DNA from: Hydractinia symbiolongicarpus
Lineage: Eukaryota > Cnidaria > Hydrozoa > Anthoathecata > Hydractiniidae
Length of the DNA: 64,000 nt
Assembly: GCF_029227915.1 (NCBI RefSeq)
Contig: NC_079884.1
Span: 4,962,001-5,026,000, forward strand
Direction of reading: 5' to 3'
The position numbers and the translations under genes were made by a program. Positions 24,951 through 38,238 of this stretch are shown here, piece after piece. The notes under the pieces are model-generated. The model worked only from the letters and a program-made list of their open reading frames with translations, was not told the origin of the DNA and made no database searches. Numbering within the stretch: the stretch's first letter is position 1; each line of letters starts with the position of its first letter.

Positions 24951-27329
24951 CTTGTAGTTTTCAAAAATGTTTTCATTTTTGATGAGACGCTTAATGAAAG
25001 AGGTTTAATCGCCGGCACACGAAAACCCGAGATTTCCCGTAAATCCCGGACTCGGCCCGTATAGTCAAAAGTATACAAAGAAAGTACCCAGGGAGTAAAC
25101 TAATTTCTTAAACGATTTTTTGAATTATTATTTCACCACTAAAGCCCATGAGACTTGTAGTTTTTAAAAATGTTTTCATTTTTGATGACACGCTTAATGA
25201 AAGAGGTTTAATCGCCGGCAAACGAAAACCCGAGATTTCCCGTAAATCCCGGGCTTGGCCCGTGTAGTCAAAAGTATACAAAGATAGTACCCAGGGAGTA
25301 AACTCATTTCCCGAACGATTTTTTAATTTATTTTTTCACCACTAAAACGCATGAGACTTGTAGTTTTCAAAAATGTTTTCATTTTTGATGAGACGCTGAA
25401 TAAAAGAAATTTAATCGCCGGCAAACGAAAACCTGCGATTTCCCGTAAATCCCGGACTCGGCCCGTATAGTCAAAAGTATACAAAGAAAGTACCCAGGGA
25501 GTAAACTAATTTCCCAAACGATTTTTTGAATTATTATTTCACCACTAAAGCCCATGAGACTTGTAGTTTTTAAAAATGTTTTCATTTTTGATGAGACGCT
25601 GAATAAAAGAAGTTTAATCGCCGGCAAACGAAAACCCGCGATTTCCCGTAAATCCCGGACTCGGCCCGTATAGTCAAAAGTATACAAAGAAAGTACCCAG
25701 GGAGTAAACTCATTTCCGGTACGATTTTTTAAGTTACTTTTTCACCACTAAAACGCATGAGACTTGTAGTTTTCAGAAATGTTTTCATTTTTGATGAAAC
25801 GCTTAATGAAAGAGGTTTAATCGCCGGCAAACGAAAACCCGCCGTAAATCCCGGGCTTGGCCCGTATAGTCAAAAGTATACAAAGATAGTACCCAGGGAG
25901 TAAACTCATTTCCCGAACGATTTTTTAATTTATTTTTTCACCACTAAAACGCATGAGACTTCTAGTTTTCAAAAATGTTTTCATTTTTGATGAGACGCTG
26001 AATAAAAGAAGTTTAACAGCCGGCAAACGAAAACCTGCGATTTCCCGTAAATCCCGGACTCGGCCCGTATAGTCAAAAGTATACAAAGAAAGTAGCCGGG
26101 GTGTAAACTCATTTCCCGAACGATTTTTTAAATCATTATTTCACCACTAAAGCCCATGAGACTTGTAGTTTTTAAAAATGTTTTCATTTTTGATGAGACG
26201 CTGAATAAAAGAAGTTTAATTGCCGGCAAACGAAAACCGCGACTTCCCGTAAATCCCGAACTCGGCCCGTATAGTCAAAAGTATACAAAGAAAGTACCCA
26301 GGGAGTAAACTCATTTCCCGAACGATTTTTTAAATTAATTTTCTCCACTAAAACGCATGAGACTTGTAGTTTTCAGAAATGTTTTCATTTTTGATGAGAC
26401 GTTTAATGAAAGTTGTTTAATCGTCGGCAAACAAAAACCCGCGATTTCCCGTAAATCCCGGGCTTGGCCCGTATAGTCGAATGTATACAAAGAAAGTACC
26501 CTGTGAGTAAACTCATTTCCGAAACGATTTTTTCAATTATCTTTTCACCACTAAAACGCATGAGACTTGCAGTTTTCAAAAATGTTTTCATTTTTGATGA
26601 GACGCTTAATGAAACAGGTTTAATCGCTGGCAAACGAAAACCCGCGATTTCCCGTAAATCCCGGGCTTGGCCCGTACAGTCGAATGTATACAAAGAAAGT
26701 ACCCTGTGAGTAAACTCATTTCCAGAACGATTTTTAAATTTATTTTTTCAACACTAAAACGCATGAGACTTGTAGTTTTCAAAAATGTTTTCATTTTTGA
26801 TGAGACGCTTAATGAAAGAGGTTTAATCGCCGGCAAACGAAAACCCAAGATTTCCCGTAAATCCCGGGCTTGGCCCGTATAGTCAAAAGTATACAAAGAT
26901 AGTACCCAGGGAGCAAACTCATTTCCCGAACGATTTTTTAATTTATTTTTTCACCACTAAAACGCATGAGACTTGTAGTTTTCAAAAATGTTTTCATTTT
27001 TGATGAGACGCTTAATGAAAGAGGTTTAATCGCCGGCAAACGAAAACCCGAGATTTCCCGTAAATCCCGGACTCGGCCCGTATAGTCAAAAGTATACAAA
27101 TAAAGTACCCAGGGAGTAAACTAATTTCCCAAACAATTTTTTGAATTATTATTTCACCACTAAAGCCCATGAGACTTGCAGTTTTTAAAAATGTTTTCAT
27201 TTTTGATGAGACGCTGAATAAAAGAAGTTTAATCGCCGGCAAACGAAAACCCGCGATTTCCCGTAAATCCCGGACTCGGCCCGTATAGTCAAAAGTATAC
27301 AAAGAAAGTACCCAGGGAGTAAACTCATT
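24951..27329 (+). repeat. Mixed satellite region
   Basis: These are A, B and E-like monomers. The B pair near 26400-26900, with 'gacgtttaatgaaagttg' then 'aatgaaacagg', matches pairs at 31478-31768 (offset 5075 bp, 25 monomers), 59.8-60.1 kb, 60.8-61.1 kb and 62.1-62.4 kb. No gene or unique insertion is visible. Confidence 0.75.
25841..25860 (+). other. 7-bp deletion within a monomer
   Basis: The CCCG-rich segment reads 'aaaacccgccgtaaatcc', where neighbours read 'aaaacccgcgatttcccg' followed by 'taaatcc'. Seven bases are missing between two CCCG elements. The short homology at the break is consistent with slippage. This is one of the larger internal indels I saw in the array, and I found no second copy. 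Confidence 0.85.
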
Positions 27330-30300
27330 TCCGGAACGATTTTTTAAGTTATTTTTTCACCACTAAAACGCATGAGACTTGTAGTTTTCAGAAATGTTTT
27401 CATTTTTGATGAGACGCCTAATGAAAGTGGTTTAATCGCCGGCAAACGAAAACCCGCGATTTCCCGTAAATCCCGGGCTTGGCCGGTATAGTCGAATGTA
27501 TACAAAGAAAGTACCCTGTGAGTAAACTCATTTCCAAAACGATTTTTTAAATTATCTTTTCACCACTAAAACGCATGAGACTTGTAGTTTTCACAAATGT
27601 TTTCATTTTTGATGAGACGCTGAATAAAAGAAGTTTAATCGCCGGCAAACGAAAACCCGCCATTTTCCGTAAACCTCGGTCTCGGTCCGTATAATCAAAG
27701 GTATACAAAGAAAGTACCCAGGGAGTAAACTCATTTCCCGAACGACTTTTTAAATTATTTTTTCACCACTAAAACGCATGAGACTTGTAGTTTTCAAAAA
27801 TGTTTTCATTTTTGATGAGACGCTGAATGAAAGAAGTTTAATCGCCGGCAAACGATAACCTGCGATTTCCCGTAAATCCCGGACTCGGCCCGTATAGTAA
27901 AAAGTATACAAAGAAAGTATCCAAGGTGTAAACTCATTTCCCGAACGATTTTTTAAATTATTATTTCACCATTAAAGCCCATGAGACTTGTAGTTTTTAA
28001 AAATGTTTTCATTTTTGATGAGACGCTGAATAAAAGAAGTTTAACCGCCGGCAAACAAAAACCCGCGACTTCCCGTAAATCCCGGTCTCGGCCCGTATAG
28101 TCAAACGTATACAAAGAAAGCACCCAGGGAGTAAACTCATTTCCCGAACGATTTTTCAAATTATATTTTCAACACTAAAACGCATGAGACTTGTAGTTTT
28201 CAAAAATGTTTTCATTTTTGATGAGACGCTGAATGAAAGAAGTTTAATCGCCAGCAAACGAAAACCTGCGATTTTCCGTAAATCCCGGACTCGGCCCGTA
28301 TAGTCAAAAGTATAATAAGAAAGTACCCAGGGTGTAAACTCATTTCCCGAACGATTTTTTAAATTATTACTTCACCACTAAAGCCCATGAGACTTGTAGT
28401 TTTTAAAAATGTTTTCATTTTTGATGAGACGCTGAATAAAAGAAGTTTAATCGCCGGCAAACGAAAACCCGCCATTTCCCGTAAACCCTAGACTCGACCC
28501 GTATAATCAAAAGTATTCAAAGAAAGTACCCAGGGAGTAAACTCATTTCCCGAACGATTTTTTAATTTATTATTTCACCACTAAAACGCATGAGACTTGT
28601 AGTTTTCAAAAATGTTTTCATTTTTGATGAGACGCTTAATGAAAGAGGTTTAATCGCCGGCAAACGAAAACCCGAGATTTCCCGTAAATCCCGGACTCGG
28701 CCCGTATAGTCAAAAGTATACAAAGAAAGTACCCAGGGAGTAAACTAATTTCCCAAACAATTTTTTGAATTATTATTTCACCACTAAAGCCCATGAGACT
28801 TGTAGTTTTTAAAAATGTTTTCATTTTTGATGAGACGCTGAATAAAAGAAGTTTAATCGCCGGCAAACGAAAACCCGCGATTTCCCGTAAATCCCGGACT
28901 CGGCCCGTATAGTCAAAAGTATACAAAGAAAGTACCCAGGGAGTAAACTCATTTCCGGAACGATTTTTTAAGTTATTTTTTCACCACTAAAACGCATGAG
29001 ACTTGTAGTTTTCAGAAATGTTTTCATTTTTGATGAGACGCCTAATGAAAGTGGTTTAATCGCCGGCAAACGAAAACCCGCGATTTCCCGTAAATCCCGG
29101 GCTTGGCCGGTATAGTCGAATGTATACAAAGAAAGTACCCTGTGAGCCAACTCATTTCCAAAACGATTTTTTAAATTATCTTTTCACCACTAAAACGCAT
29201 GAGACTTGTAGTTTTCACAAACATTTTCATTTTTGGTGAGACGCTGAATAAAAGAAATTTAATCGCCGGCAAACGAAAACCCGAGATTTCCCGTAAATCC
29301 CGGACTCGGCCCGTATAATCAAAAGTATACAAAGAAAGTACCCAGGGAGTAAACTAATTTCCCAAACAATTTTTTGAATTATTATTTCACCACTAAAGCC
29401 CATGAGACTTGTAGTTTTTAAAAATGTTTTCATTTTTGATGAGACGCTGAATAAAAGACGTTTAATCGCCGGCAAACGAAAACCCGCGATTTCCCGTAAA
29501 TCCCGGACTCGGCCCGTATAGTCAAAAGTATACAAAGAAAGTACCCAGGGAGTAAACTCATTTCCGGAACGATTTTTTAAGTTATTTTTTCACCACTAAA
29601 ACGCATGAGACTTGTAGTTTTCAGAAATGTTTTCATTTTTGATGAGACGCCTAATGAAAGTGGTTTAATCGCCGGCAAACGAAAACCCGCGATTTCCCGT
29701 AAATCCCGGGCTTGGCCGGTATAGTCGAATGTATACAAAGAAATTACCCTGTGAGTAAACTCATTTCCAAAACGATTTTTTAAATTATCTTTTCACCACT
29801 AAAACGCATGAGACTTGTAGTTTTCACAAATGTTTTCATTTTTGATGAGACGCTGAATAAAAGAAGTTTAATCGCCGGCAAACGAAAACCCGCCATTTTC
29901 CGTAAACCTCGGTCTCGGTCCGTATAATCAAAGGTATACAAAGAAAGTACCCAGGGAGTAAACTCATTTCCCGAACGACTTTTTAAATTATTTTTTCACC
30001 ACTAAAACGCATGAGACTTGTAGTTTTCAAAAATGTTTTCATTTTTGATGAGACGCTGAATGAAAGAAGTTTAATCGCCGGCAAACGATAACCTGCGATT
30101 TCCCGTAAATCCCGGACTCGGCCCGTATAGTCAAAAGTATACAAAGAAAGTATCCAAGGTGTAAACTCATTTCCCGAACGATTTTTTAAATTATTATTTC
30201 ACCATTAAAGCACATGAGACTTGTAGTTTTTAAAAATGTTTTCATTTTTGATGAGACGCTGAATAAAAGAAGTTTAATCGCCGGCAAACGAAAACCCGCG

Positions 30301-30800
30301 ACTTCCCGTAAATCCCGGTCTCGGCCCGTATAGTCAAACGTATACAAAGAAAGCACCCAAGGAGTAAACTCATTTCCCGAACGATTTTTTAAATTATATT
30401 TTCAACACTAAAACGCATGAGACTTGTAGTTTTCAAAAATTGTTTTCATTTTTGATGAGACGCTGAATGAAAGAAGTTTAATCGCCAGCAAACGAAAACC
30501 TTCGATTTTCCGTAAATCCCGGACTCGGCCCGTATAGTCAAAAGTATAATAAGAAAGTACCCAGGGTGTAAACTCATTTCCCGAACGATTTTTTAAACTA
30601 TTACTTCACCACTAAAGCCCATGAGACATGTGGTTTTTAAAAATGTTTTCATTTTTGATGAGACGCTGAATAAAAGAAGTTTAATCGCCGGCAAACGAAA
30701 ACCCGCCATTTCCCGTAAACCCTGGACTCGACCCGTATAATCAAAAGTATACAAAGAAAGTACCCAGGGAGTAAACTCATTTCCCGAACGATTTTTTAAA
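27330..30800 (+). repeat. 11-mer-offset repeat containing a 3-mer tandem pair
   Basis: 'cacaaatg', 'tccgtaaacctcggtctcgg' and 'gtataataagaaag' lie near 27591, 27666 and 28311 and recur near 29825, 29899 and 30545. The offset is 2233-2234 bp (11 monomers). The unit between them contains a 609-bp 3-mer in two copies, about 28590-29198 and 29199-29807, marked by 'gacgcctaatgaaag' at 29040 and 29649. The one-base growth in offset comes from 'aaaaattgttttc' near 30438. Confidence 0.8.
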
Positions 30801-30999
30801 TTACTTTTTCACCACTAAAACGCATGAGACTTGTAGTTTTCAAAAATGTTTTCATTTTTGATGAGACGCTGAATAAAAGACGTTTAATCGCCGGCAAACG
30901 AAAACCCGCCATTTCCCGTAAACCCCGGACTCGGCCCGCATAGTCAAAATATACAAAGAAAGTACCCAGGGAGTAAACTCATTTCCCGAACGATTTTTT

Positions 31000-32827
31000 A
31001 AATTATTTTTCAGCACTAAAACGCATGAGACTTGTAGTTTTTAAAAATGTTTTCATTTTTGATGAGACGGTGAATAAAAGAAGTTTAATCGCCGGCAAAC
31101 GAAAACCTGCGATTTCCCATAAATCCTGGACTCGGCCCGTATAGTCAAAAGTATACAAAGAAAGTACCCAGGGAGTAAACTCATTTCCCAAACGATTTTT
31201 TAAATTATTATTTCACCACTAAAACGCATGAGACTTGTAGTTTTCAAGAATGTTTTCATTTTTGATGAGACGCTGAATAAAAGCAGTTTAATCGCCGCCA
31301 AAAGAAAAACCTGCGATTTCCCGTAAATCTCGGGCTTGGCCGGTATAGTCGAATGTATACAAAGAAAGTACCCTGTGAGTAAACTCATTTCCAAAACGAT
31401 TTTTTAAATTATCTTTTCACCACTAAAACGCATGAGACTTGTAGTTTTCAGAAATGTTTTCATTTTTGATGAGACGTTTAATAAAAGTTGTTTAATCGCC
31501 GGCAAACAAAAACCCGCGATTTCCCGTAAATCCCGGGCTTGGCCCGTATAGTCGAATGTATACAAAGAAAGTACCCTGTGAGTAAACTCATTTCCGAAAC
31601 GATTTTTTCAATTATCTTTTCACCACTAAAACGCATGAGACTTGCAGTTTTCAAAAATGTTTTCATTTTTGATGAGACGCTTAATGAAACAGGTTTAATC
31701 GCTGGCAAACGAAAACCCGCGATTTCCCGTAAATCCCGGGCTTGGCCCGTATAGTCGAATGTATACAAAGAAAGTACCCTGTGAGTAAACTCATTTCCAG
31801 AACGATTTTTTAATTTATTTTTTCAACACTAAAACGCATGAGACTTGTAGTTTTCAAAAATGTTTTCATTTTTGATGAGACGCTTAATGAAAGAGGTTTA
31901 ATCGCCGGCAAACGAAAACCCGAGATTTCCCGTAAATCCCAGGCTTGGCCCGTATAGTCAAAAGTATACAAAGATAGTACCCAGGGAGTAAACTCATTTC
32001 CCGAACGATTTTTTAATTTATTTTTTCACCACTAAAACGCATGAGACTTGTAGTTTTCAAAAATGTTTTCATTTTTGATGAGACGCTTAATGAAAGAGGT
32101 TTAATCGCCGGCAAACGAAAACCCGCGATTTCCCGTAAATCCCGGACTCGGCCCGTATAGTCAAAAGTATACAAAGAAAGTACCCTGTGAGTAAACTCAT
32201 TTCCAAAACGATTTTTTAAATTATCTTTTCACCACTAAAACGCATGAGACTTGCAGTTTTCAAAAATGTTTTCATTTTTGATGAGACGCTGAATAAAAGA
32301 AGTTTAATCGCCGGCAAACGAAAACCCGCCATTTCCCGTAAACCCCGGTCTCGGTCCGTATAATCAAAAGTATACAAAGAAAGTACCCAGGGAGTAAACT
32401 CATTTCCCGAACGACTTTTTAAATTATTTTTTCACCACTAAAACGCATGAGACTTGTAGTTTTCAAAAATGTTTTCATTTTTGATGAGACGCTGAATGAA
32501 AGAAGTTTAATCGCTGGCAAACGAAAACCTGCGATTTCCCGTAAATCCCGGACTCGGCCCGTATAGTCAAAAGTATACAAAGAAAGTATCCAAGGTGTAA
32601 ACTCATTTCCCGAACGATTTTTTAAATTATTATTTCACCATTAAAGCCCATGAGACTTGTAGTTTTTAAAAATAATTTCATTTTTGATGAGACGCTGAAT
32701 AAAAGAAGTTTAATCGCCGGCAAACGACAACCCGCGACTTCCCGTAAATCCCGGTCTCGGCCCGTATAGTCAAACGTATACAAAGAAAGCACCCAGGGAG
32801 TTAACTCATTTCCCGAACGATTTTTTA
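31000..32827 (+). repeat. 9-mer HOR copy 1 (period 1828 bp)
   Basis: 'gacggtgaat' is followed by 'cccataaatcctgg'. A B pair then begins 'gacgtttaataaaagttg' near 31471. Next come 'cccaggcttgg' near 31938 and 'atccaaggtg' near 32588. The 'gacgg' marker recurs 1828 bp downstream (31069 and 32897). Confidence 0.85.
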
Positions 32828-34875
32828 AATTATATTTTCACCACTAGAACGCATGAGACTTGTAGTTTTCAAAAATGTTTTCATTTTTGATGAGACGGTG
32901 AATAAAAGAAGTTTAATCGCCGGCAAACGAAAACCTGCGATTTCCCATAAATCCTGGACTCGGCCCGTATAGTCAAAAGTATACAAAGAAAGTACCCAGG
33001 GAGTAAACTCATTTCCCAAACGATTTTTTAAATTATTATTTCACCACTAAAACGCATGAGACTTGTAGTTTTCAAGAATGTTTTCATTTTTGATGAGACG
33101 CTGAATAAAAGCAGTTTAATCGCCGCCAAACGAAAACCTGCGATTTCCCGTAAATCTCGGGCTTGGCCGGTATAGTCGAATGTATACAAAGAAAGTACCC
33201 TGTGAGTAAACTCATTTCCAAAACGATTTTTTAAATTATCTTTTCACCACTAAAACGCATGAGACTTGTAGTTTTCAGAAATGTTTTCATTTTTGATGAG
33301 ACGTTTAATAAAAGTTGTTTAATCGCCGGCAAACAAAAAACCCGCGATTTCCCGTAAATCCCGGGCTTGGCCCGTATAGTCGAATGTATACAAAGAAAGT
33401 ACCCTGTGAGTAAACTCATTTCCGAAACGATTTTTTCAATTATCTTTTCACCACTAAAACGCATGAGACTTGCAGTTTTCAAAAATGTTTTCATTTTTGA
33501 TGAGACGCTTAATGAAACAGGTTTAATCGCTGGCAAACGAAAACCCGCGATTTCCCGTAAATCCCGGGCTTGGCCCGTATAGTCGAATGTATACAAAGAA
33601 AGTACCCTGTGAGTAAACTCATTTCCAGAACGATTTTTTAATTTATTTTTTCAACACTAAAACGCATGAGACTTGTAGTTTTCAAAAATGTTTTCATTTT
33701 TGATGAGACGCTTAATGAAAGAGGTTTAATCGCCGGCAAACGAAAACCCGAGATTTCCCGTAAATCCCAGGCTTGGCCCGTATAGTCAAAAGTATACAAA
33801 GATAGTACCCAGGGAGTAAACTCATTTCCCGAACGATTTTTTAATTTATTTTTTCACCACTAAAACGCATGAGACTTGTAGTTTTCAAAAATGTTTTCAT
33901 TTTTGATGAGACGCTGAATAGAAGAAGTTTAATCGCCGGCAAACGAAAACCCGCGATTTCCCGTAAATCCCGGACTCGGCCCGTATAGTCAAAAGTATAC
34001 AAAGAAAGTACCCAGGGAGTAAACACATTTCCGGAACGATTTTTTAAGTTATTTTTTCACCACTAAAAGGCATGAGACTTGTAGTTTTCAGAAATGTTTT
34101 CATTTTTGATGAGACGCCTAATGAAAGTGGTTTAATCGCCGGCAAACGAAAACCCGCGATTTCCCGTAAATCCCGGGCTTGGCCGATATAGTCGAATGTA
34201 TACAAAGAAAGTACCCTGTGAGTAAACTCATTTCCAAAACGATTTTTTAAATTATCTTTTCACCACTAAAACGCATGAGACTTGCAGTTTTCAAAAATGT
34301 TTTCATTTTTGATGAGACGCTGAATAAAAGAAGTTTAATCGCCGGCAAACGAAAACCCGCCATTTCCCGTAAACCCCGGTCTCGGTCCGTATAATCAAAA
34401 GTATACAAAGAAAGTACCCAGGGAGTAAACTCATTTCCCGAACGACTTTTTAAATTATTTTTTCACCACTAAAACGCATGAGACTTGTAGTTTTCAAAAA
34501 TGTTTTCATTTTTGATGAGACGCTGAATGAAAGAAGTTTAATCGCTGGCAAACGAAAACCTGCGATTTCCCGTAAATCCCGGACTCGGCCCGTATAGTCA
34601 AAAGTATACAAAGAAAGTATCCAAGGTGTAAACTCATTTCCCGAACGATTTTTTAAATTATTATTTCACCATTAAAGCCCATGAGACTTGTAGTTTTTAA
34701 AAAAAAATTCATTTTTGATGAGACGCTGAATAAAAGAAGTTTAATCGCCGGCAAACGACAACCCGCGACTTCCCGTAAATCCCGGTCTCGGCCCGTGTAG
34801 TCAAACGTATACAAAGAAAGCACCCAGGGAGTTAACTCATTTCCCGAACGATTTTTTAAATTATATTTTCACCAC
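32828..34875 (+). repeat. 9-mer HOR copy 2, expanded to 10 monomers
   Basis: It follows copy 1 closely for its first two-thirds. The 'ttgcagttttc' C-like monomer near 34283 is then displaced by about 2031 bp from its partner near 32252. One extra monomer, with 'gcctaatgaaagtgg' near 34117, has been gained. Copy 2 also has 'gcaaacaaaaaacccg' (one extra A) near 33330 and a run of nine A near 34700. Confidence 0.8.
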
Positions 34876-35440
34876 TAGAACGCATGAGACTTGTAGTTTT
34901 CAAAAATGTTTTCATTTTTGATGAGACGGTGAATGAAAGAAGTTTAATCGCCAGCAAACGAAAACCTGCGATTTTCCGTAAACCCCGGACTCGGCCCGTA
35001 TAGTCAAAAGTATAATGAGAAAGTACCCAGGGTGTAAACTCATTTCCCGAACGATTTTTTAAATTATTACTTCACCACTAAAGCCCATGAGACTTGTAGT
35101 TTTTAAAAATGTTTTCATTTTTGATGAGACGCTGAATAAAAGAAGTTTAATCGCCGGCAAACGAAAACCCGCCATTTCCCGTAAACCCTGGACTCGGCCC
35201 GTATAAACAAAAGTATACAAAGAAAGTACCCAGGGAGTAAACTCATTTCCCAAACGATTTTTTAAATTATTATTTCACCACTAAAATGCATGAGACTTGT
35301 AGTTTTCAAAAATGTTTTCATTTTTGATGAGACGCTGAATAAAAGCAGTTTAATCGGCGGCAAACGAAAACCTGCGATTTCCCGCAAGTCCAGGACTCGG
35401 TCCGTATAGTCAAAAGTATACAAAGAAAGTACCCAGGGAG

Positions 35441-38238
35441 TAAGCTCATTTCCAGAACGATTTTTTAAATTATTTTTTCACCACTAAAACGCATAAGACT
35501 TGTAGTTTTTAAAAATGTTTTCATTTTTGATGAGACGCTAAATAAAAGAAGTTTAATCGCAGGCAAACGAAAACCCGCGATTTCCCGTAAATCTCGGGCT
35601 TGGCCGGTAAAGTCGAATGTATACAAAGAAAGTACCCGGTGAGTAAACTCATTTCCAAAACGATTTTTTAAATTATCTTTTCACCACTAAAACGCATGAG
35701 ACTTGTAGTTTTCAAAAATGTTTTCATTTTTGATGAGACGCTGAATAAAAGAAGTTTAATCGCTGGCAAACGAAAACCCGCCATTTCCCGTAAACCTCGG
35801 ACTCGGTCCGATCAAACGTATACAAAGAAAGTACCCAGGGAGTAATCTCATTTCCCGAACGACTTTTTAAATTATTTTTTCACCACTAAAACGCATGAGA
35901 CTTGTAGTTTTTAAAAATGTTTTTATTTTTGATGAGACGCTGAATGAAAGAAGTTTAATCGCCGGCAAACAAAAACCTGCGATTTCCCGTAAATCCCGGA
36001 CTCGGCCCGTATAGTCAAAAGTATACAGAGAAAGTATCCAAGGTGTAAACTCATTTCCCGAACGATTTTTTAAATTATTATTTCACCATTAAAGCCCATG
36101 AGACTTGTAGTTTTTAAAAATGTTTTCATTTTTGATGAGACGCTGAATAAAAGAAGTTTAATCACCGGCAAACGAAAACCGCGACTTCCCGTAAATCCCA
36201 GTCTCCGTCCGTATAGTCAAAAGTATACAAAGAAAGTACCCAGGGAGTAATCTCATTTCCCAAACGATTTTTTAAATTACTTTTTCACCACTAAAACGCA
36301 TGAGACTTGTAGTTTTTAAAAATGTTTTCATTTTTGATGAGACGCTGAATAAAAGAAGTTTAATCGCCGGCAAACGAAAACCTGCGATTTCCCGTAAATC
36401 CTGGACTCTGCCCGTATAGTCAAAAGTATACAAAGAAAGTACCCAGGGAGTAAACTCATTTCCCAAACGATTTTTTAAATTAATATTTCACCACTAAAAC
36501 GCATGAGACTTGTAGTTTTCAAGAATGTTTTCATTTTTGATGAGACGCTGAATAAAAGCAGTTTAATCGCCGGCAAACGAAAACCCGCGATTTCCCGTAA
36601 ATCCCGGGCTTGGCACGTATAGTCGAATGTATACAAAGAAAGTACCCTGTGAGTAAACTCATTTCCAGAACGATTTTTTAAATTATTTTTTCACCACTAA
36701 AACGCATAAGACCTGTAGTTTTCAAAAATGTTTTCATTTTTGATGAGACGCTGAATAAAAGAAGTTTAATCGCCGGCAAACGAAAACCCGCGATTTCCCG
36801 TAAATCCCGGCTTGGCCCGTATAGTCAAAAGTATACAAAGAAAGTACCCAGGGAGTAAGCTCATTTCCAGAACGATTTTTTAAATTATTTTTTCACCACT
36901 AAAACGCATAAGACTTGTAGTTTTTAAAAATGTTTTCATTTTTGATGAGACGCTAAATAAAAGAAGTTTAATCGCAGGCAAACGAAAACCCGCGATTTCC
37001 CGTAAATCTCGGGCTTGGCCGGTAAAGTCGAATGTATACAAAGAAAGTACCCGGTGAGTAAACTCATTTCCAAAACGATTTTTTAAATTATCTTTTCACC
37101 ACTAAAACGCATGAGACTTGTAGTTTTCAAAAATGTTTTCATTTTTGATGAGACGCTGAATAAAAGAAGTTTAATCGCTGGCAAACGAAAACCCGCCATT
37201 TCCCGTAAACCCCGGACTCGGTCCGATCAAACGTATACAAAGAAAGTACCCAGGGAGTAATCTCATTTCCCGAACGACTTTTTAAATTATTTTTTCACCA
37301 CTAAAACGCATGAGACTTGTAGTTTTTAAAAATGTTTTTATTTTTGATGAGACGCTGAATGAAAGAAGTTTAATCGCCGGCAAACAAAAACCTGCGATTT
37401 CCCGTAAATCCCGGACTCGGCCCGTATAGTCAAAAGTATACAGAGAAAGTATCCAAGGTGTAAACTCATTTCCCGAACGATTTTTTAAATTATTATTTCA
37501 CCATTAAAGCCCATGAGACTTGTAGTTTTTAAAAATGTTTTCATTTTTGATGAGACGCTGAATAAAAGAAGTTTAATCACCGGCAAACGAAAACCGCGAC
37601 TTCCCGTAAATCCCAGTCTCCGTCCGTATAGTCAAAAGTATACAAAGAAAGTACCCAGGGAGTAATCTCATTTCCCAAACGATTTTTTAAATTACTTTTT
37701 CACCACTAAAACGCATGAGACTTGTAGTTTTTAAAAATGTTTTCATTTTTGATGAGACGCTGAATAAAAGAAGTTTAATCGCCGGCAAACGAAAACCTGC
37801 GATTTCCCGTAAATCCTGGACTCTGCCCGTATAGTCAAAAGTATACAAAGAAAGTACCCAGGGAGTAAACTCATTTCCCAAACGATTTTTTAAATTAATA
37901 TTTCACCACTAAAACGCATGAGACTTGTAGTTTTCAAGAATGTTTTCATTTTTGATGAGACGCTGAATAAAAGCAGTTTAATCGCCGGCAAACGAAAACC
38001 CGCGATTTCCCGTAAATCCCGGGCTTGGCACGTATAGTCGAATGTATACAAAGAAAGTACCCTGTGAGTAAACTCATTTCCAGAACGATTTTTTAAATTA
38101 TTTTTTCACCACTAAAACGCATAAGACCTGTAGTTTTCAAAAATGTTTTCATTTTTGATGAGACGCTGAATAAAAGAAGTTTAATCGCCGGCAAACGAAA
38201 ACCCGCGATTTCCCGTAAATCCCGGCTTGGCCCGTATA
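35441..38238 (+). repeat. 7-mer HOR, two tandem copies (period 1415 bp)
   Basis: Copy 1 is 35441-36855 and copy 2 is 36856 to about 38238. 'taagctcatttcc' recurs at 35441 and 36856, and 'ataagacctgtag' at 36706 and 38121. The period is 6 bp short of 7 x 203 because the unit carries a 4-bp deletion ('gtccgatcaaacg' near 35807 and 37221) and two one-base losses ('gaaaaccgcgac' and 'atcccggcttgg'). Few differences between copies were seen, for example 'aacctcgg' against 'aaccccgg'. Confidence 0.9.
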
